Assembly (NCBI GenBank): GCA_024233085.1 | Contig: JACKQC010000022.1 | Coordinates: 1-64,000 of the forward strand | Length of the DNA stretch: 64,000 nt | Direction of reading: 5' to 3' | Origin: Akkermansiaceae bacterium | Lineage (GTDB): Bacteria > Verrucomicrobiota > Verrucomicrobiia > Verrucomicrobiales > DEV007 | In this document: piece by piece, positions 60,779-64,000 of the stretch | How the letters are laid out: every line of letters starts with the position of its first letter | How positions within the stretch are numbered: the stretch's first letter is position 1 | Translations under genes and position numbers: made by a program | Notes under the pieces: generated by a model | Database searches by the model: none | Seen by the model: the letters and a program-made list of their open reading frames with translations, nothing else | What the model was told of the DNA's origin: nothing

Positions 60779-61969
60779 TCAGGCCTTGAGACGGCTGACG
60801 AAATTTCCGATGCGCTCGAGGGCGACTTCGAGGCGGTCGAAGGCGGTGGCGTAGCAGGCGCGAACGAGGCCCTCGCCGGCGGCGCCAAAGGCGTTGCCCG
60901 GGACGACGGCGACGCTCTCCTCCTCGAGCAGGCGGAGGGCGAACTCTTTGCTGGTCAGGCCGAACTTTCGGACATCGGGAAAGGCGTAAAAAGCGCCGCC
61001 GGGCGGGAAACAGGGCACGCCCATCTCGGCGAATCGTCGGAGCATGAGGTTGCGGCGCTGGGCGTAGGACCGGCGCATCTCCTCGACGGGTCCGTCTCCG
61101 TGCTCAAGGGCCTCGATACCGGCGGCCTGGCTCATGATGGGGGCGCAGAGCATGGCGTACTGGTGGATTTTCATCATGGCCTCGGTCAGTTCGGCCGGCG
61201 CGCAGGCGTAGCCGAGACGAAAACCGGTCATGGCGAAGGCCTTCGAAAAACCGTGGAGCAGGATGGTGCGCTCCTTCATGCCGGGAAGGCCGGCGATGGA
61301 GGTGTGCTCGCCGCGGTCCATGCCGTCTTCGCCGCCGTAGGTGAGTTCGCTGTAAATCTCGTCGCTGATGACGATGAGGTCGTGCTGGATGGCGAGCGCG
61401 GCGATCTTTTCCAGCTCGCCGGCGGGCTGCACGGCGCCGGTCGGGTTGGTGGGAAAGTTCAGCATCAGCAGTTTCGTGCGGGGCGTGATCTTTTCGGCGA
61501 CGGCGTCGGCTTTGAGTTCGAAATTATCCTCGACGCGGGTCTCGGCGACGACGGGAACGCCGTGCGCCATGGCGATGCTGGGGCTGTAGCTGACGTAGCA
61601 GGGCTCGTGGTAGATGACTTCGTCGCCTGGGTTGAGCAGGGCTCGGCAGGCGATGTCGAGAGCCTCGGAGACGCCGACGGTGACGAGGATTTCGTTGGCG
61701 GGGTTGTAGGCGACGGAAAAATGCTTCGCGACATAAGCCGCGATGGATTTGCGCAGCGAAAGCAGTCCGAGGTTCGACGTGTAGCTGGTCTGGCCCTTTT
61801 CGAGCGAATAGATCGCGGCCTCCCGGATGTGCCACGGCGCGGAATAGTCGGGCTCGCCGACGCCAAGGGAGATGACGTCGTCGCGGCCGAGGACGAGTTC
61901 GAAGAAGTCGCGAATGCCCGACCGGGGGATTCCGGCGACCTGACGCGCGATGCGGTCGGTGTAATTCAT
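60779..61969 (-). CDS. Class I/II pyridoxal-phosphate aminotransferase
   Basis: A 396-residue fold-type I aminotransferase. Features are SLGVGEPDYSAPWHIREAA, the aromatic substrate part, NFPTNPTGA, SDEIYSELTY, and the PLP lysine in LHGFSKAFAMTGFRLGYA. The exact substrate is unclear; aspartate or aromatic amino acids are likely. An Lrp/AsnC-type regulator gene lies directly upstream in the same direction, and the two are often paired. ATG 61969 begins a standard N-terminus. Confidence 0.9.
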   Translation of the reverse strand: MNYTDRIARQVAGIPRSGIRDFFELVLGRDDVISLGVGEPDYSAPWHIREAAIYSLEKGQTSYTSNLGLLSLRKSIAAYVAKHFSVAYNPANEILVTVGVSEALDIACRALLNPGDEVIYHEPCYVSYSPSIAMAHGVPVVAETRVEDNFELKADAVAEKITPRTKLLMLNFPTNPTGAVQPAGELEKIAALAIQHDLIVISDEIYSELTYGGEDGMDRGEHTSIAGLPGMKERTILLHGFSKAFAMTGFRLGYACAPAELTEAMMKIHQYAMLCAPIMSQAAGIEALEHGDGPVEEMRRSYAQRRNLMLRRFAEMGVPCFPPGGAFYAFPDVRKFGLTSKEFALRLLEEESVAVVPGNAFGAAGEGLVRACYATAFDRLEVALERIGNFVSRLKA

Positions 61970-62054
61970 GAACGGAAAGGGAGGGATCGAACGGGCAAAG
62001 AATCGCGGGGCGGGAGACGGCGCCGCCGCATTTGGATCCCGATCGCGGGAAATT

Positions 62055-62534
62055 TCAGGGGGCGACGGGGAGACGGGTGGCCTCGGCCTCGACCTCGGCG
62101 AGGAAGCCGTTTTGCTTGTAGACCTTGAGCTGGAAATGGGTGGCGGTGGACTGGACGCCCTCGATGGTGCTGAGGCGCTCGGCGACAAAGCGGGCGACTT
62201 CGCGCAGGTCCTCGCCCTCGACGAAGACGGCGAGGTCGTAGCCGCCGCTCATCAGGAAGCAACTGGTGACCTGGTCGAATTTGGCGATGCGCTGGGCGAG
62301 GCGGTCGAAACCGCCGCCGCGCTCGGGCATGAGTTTCACCTCGATGAAGGCGGCGACGTTGTGGTTGCCGGCCTTGTCGCGATCGATGACGCCGTGGTAT
62401 CCGAGGATGACTTTTTCCTTTTCCAGTTCGGCGACGCGCGCGGCGACCACGGCTTCGTCCTGACCGAGGCGCTCGGCCAACTGGGCCGGGCCGAGCCTGG
62501 CGTTTTGCTGGAGGAGTTCGAGGAGTGCTTCCAT
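62055..62534 (-). CDS. Lrp/AsnC-family transcriptional regulator
   Basis: A 159-residue protein. The N-terminal winged helix (LLQQNARLGPAQLAERLGQD) and the C-terminal RAM/ligand domain (AAFIEVKLMPERGG, FLMSGGYDLAVFVEG) are both present. Such regulators bind amino acids and control amino-acid genes. It is placed upstream of the aminotransferase and probably responds to its substrate or product. ATG 62534 starts the winged helix; the longer frame is not protein-like. Confidence 0.88.
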   Translation of the reverse strand: MEALLELLQQNARLGPAQLAERLGQDEAVVAARVAELEKEKVILGYHGVIDRDKAGNHNVAAFIEVKLMPERGGGFDRLAQRIAKFDQVTSCFLMSGGYDLAVFVEGEDLREVARFVAERLSTIEGVQSTATHFQLKVYKQNGFLAEVEAEATRLPVAP

Positions 62535-62631
62535 TTTTTGGCAGGTAAAAAACAACACCGGCACACCAGTCGCCCGTTCCGAGAGACGCTTCGTTTTTCC
62601 CGGCGCGGGATGGAGCCGGACGAGGGGAAAG

Positions 62632-63705
62632 TCAGTCTCCGAACGAAATGCCGACGGCGCGGGCGGTTTCGACGACTTCGCCGTTCGGATCGACAAGATT
62701 GAGCTTGGAAACCGCTTCCGCGATCGTGACGGAGCCGACGTGATACCGCTGGTAGCTGACCATACGCCCCAATTCGCCGGCTTCTATCAATTTCACGGCC
62801 TTGACGCCGAATCGGGTGGCCAGCACCCGGTCCCAACTGGTGGGGGTGCCGCCCCGCTGGAGGTGGCCGAGGGTGCAGGACCGGGTTTCCTTGCCGGTCA
62901 GCCGCTCGAGGTCGGCCGCGACGCGGTCGCCGATGCCGCCGAGCCGGTATTCGGAGCCGGCCTCCCTGGCTTCGATCGTGAGTTCGCCGCCCCGGGGGGC
63001 GGCGCCCTCCGCGACAACGACCATGGTGCTGTGCAAGCCGGAGGCTTCGCGTTCCCGGATGACTTCGGCCACCTTTTCCAGATCGAAGGGTATCTCGGGA
63101 AGCAGAATGACATTCGCCCCCCCGCCGATCCCGCCGTAAAGCGCTATCCAGCCCGCGTGGCGACCCATGACCTCGATCACCATGACCCGCTTGTGACTGG
63201 AGGCCGTGGTGAAAAGGCGGTCGAGAGCGTCGACCACCATCTGCGTGGCGGAGTCGAATCCGAAGGTCATCGCGGTGGCTTTCAGATCGTTGTCGATCGT
63301 CTTGGGCACGCCGATCACGGGCACGCCGGCCTCGAAAAACTGCAGGGCGGTCGTCAGGGTGCCGTCGCCGCCGACGCAGATGAGGGCCTCGATCTCGAGA
63401 CGGCGCAGGGTGGTTTTGGCCTGCTCCATCAGCTCGGGATCGATCTGACCGACCTTTCCCTCTCCTGTCTTCGAGGAAAAATGTCCGCGATTCGTGGTGC
63501 CGAGGATGGTGCCTCCCTGCTTGATGATGCCGCGCGCTTTCTCCGAATCCAGAATCTTGTAGTCACCGGGCGGCAGCAATCCCTCGTATCCGTCGCGAAA
63601 GCCGATCACCTCCCAGCCGAGCTGGGTGGCCGCGCCGACGACCCCATGGGTGACGGCGTTCAGCCCGGGGCAATCGCCGCCGCCATTCAACAGGCCGATT
63701 CTCAT
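62632..63705 (-). CDS. pfkA: 6-phosphofructokinase
   Basis: A 357-residue phosphofructokinase. The nucleotide motifs are LLNGGGDCPGLN and CVGGDGT; the latter keeps the Gly of ATP-using enzymes where PPi enzymes have Asp. The substrate loop reads PKTIDNDLKA, with Lys where E. coli has Gly; this mix is typical of the so-called group III or X-type bacterial enzymes. It catalyses fructose-6-phosphate to fructose-1,6-bisphosphate in glycolysis. ATG 63705 begins MRIGLLNGGGD. Confidence 0.93.
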   Translation of the reverse strand: MRIGLLNGGGDCPGLNAVTHGVVGAATQLGWEVIGFRDGYEGLLPPGDYKILDSEKARGIIKQGGTILGTTNRGHFSSKTGEGKVGQIDPELMEQAKTTLRRLEIEALICVGGDGTLTTALQFFEAGVPVIGVPKTIDNDLKATAMTFGFDSATQMVVDALDRLFTTASSHKRVMVIEVMGRHAGWIALYGGIGGGANVILLPEIPFDLEKVAEVIREREASGLHSTMVVVAEGAAPRGGELTIEAREAGSEYRLGGIGDRVAADLERLTGKETRSCTLGHLQRGGTPTSWDRVLATRFGVKAVKLIEAGELGRMVSYQRYHVGSVTIAEAVSKLNLVDPNGEVVETARAVGISFGD

Positions 63706-63754
63706 GCGCCGGATTCGGTCGGGGAAGAAAGTGGAAGAATGAGGCGCGGCCTTT

Positions 63755-64000
63755 TCACTCGGCGATGGTGAGCAGTTCGGCGCGGTCGCGGACGATCATG
63801 CCGCCGGCCAGCCAGCTTTCGTAGGCGGACCAACCCTGCTGGATCAGCTGGGAAGTCTGGCCAAAGCGATCGGGGGATCCCAGAGTCACGGTGACGAGAC
63901 GATAGGCGATGCGCCGCTGGCGCTGGCCGTCGATGGGAACGAAACGATCCTTTTTTCGCGCGCTGGTAATGAGGCAGTCGCCGGCGCGCTGCGTGCTGCC
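63755..64000 (-). CDS. Probable D-alanyl-D-alanine carboxypeptidase, C-terminal end
   Basis: A partial gene reading from the window end. The 81 visible residues begin GSTQRAGDCLITSARKKD and end SYESWLAGG-like then MIVRDRAELLTIAE. A stretch like LVTVTLGSPDRFGQTSQLIQQG is typical of the region after the KTG motif in S11 D-Ala-D-Ala carboxypeptidases, which trim peptidoglycan. The catalytic motifs lie outside the window, so this is a reasonable but not firm call. Confidence 0.5.
   Translation of the reverse strand, partial: GSTQRAGDCLITSARKKDRFVPIDGQRQRRIAYRLVTVTLGSPDRFGQTSQLIQQGWSAYESWLAGGMIVRDRAELLTIAE

Overview
The window is GC-rich, densely coded bacterial chromosome. The gene content points to the Planctomycetota-Verrucomicrobiota group, most likely Verrucomicrobiota. 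The clues are three secreted sulfatases beside a PQQ-propeller/methyltransferase-like/malectin protein, an SSS transporter paired with a HEAT-repeat lipoprotein, a MoxR and ExbB-ExbD-ExbD-vWA set with large secreted TPR proteins, the metabolite-traffic genes eboE and eboC, and a CPBP protease next to sugar-nucleotide and PFK genes. This placement is by gene content only; no rRNA or tRNA gene was seen.

Layout. Bases 1-4990 hold a type III restriction-modification locus: the 3' part of mod, then a REP-associated tyrosine transposase (RAYT) with its palindromic BIMEs sitting between mod and res, then a res gene cut in two by an in-frame stop. Bases 5043-7400 are a repeat and insertion-sequence zone with an IS4-family element inserted into a 22-bp-pitch repeat. 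Bases 8272-17096 (minus strand) are a cellulose operon bcsA-bcsB-bcsZ-bcsC. It is divergent from a REC-PAS-GGDEF-EAL protein that can make and break cyclic di-GMP, the ligand of the PilZ domain in BcsA. Bases 19692-29698 hold a MoxR ATPase with a membrane partner, a Uma2 nuclease-like gene, and a tightly packed TPR/ExbB/ExbD/ExbD/vWA run. Bases 29712-35593 (minus strand) carry a HEAT lipoprotein with an SSS symporter and a three-gene ABC export set. Bases 35721-45989 are a polysaccharide-sulfate/ester degradation cluster. Base 46212 starts a SWIM-SNF2 helicase.

Bases 48795-54760 look like a lower-GC defence island. Two overlapping minus-strand genes encode STAND-like ATPases, one of them carrying TPRs. 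They face a plus-strand primase-helicase of the TOTE conflict-system type. Between them are four TTGCGCAA palindromes spaced exactly 16 bp apart. This is the best candidate in the window for an undescribed system. Bases 54898-64000 return to housekeeping: sigma-54, eboE-eboC, a CPBP protease, a nucleotidyltransferase, an aminotransferase with an Lrp/AsnC regulator, phosphofructokinase, and the end of a probable D-Ala-D-Ala carboxypeptidase.

A second theme is repeats. A 19-bp palindrome (GACCCAACAGGGTTGGGTC and variants) occurs at nine loci, always in sets with a 22-bp pitch, mostly between genes but twice inside open reading frames. A separate REP/BIME family surrounds the RAYT gene and is also embedded in frame in mod.
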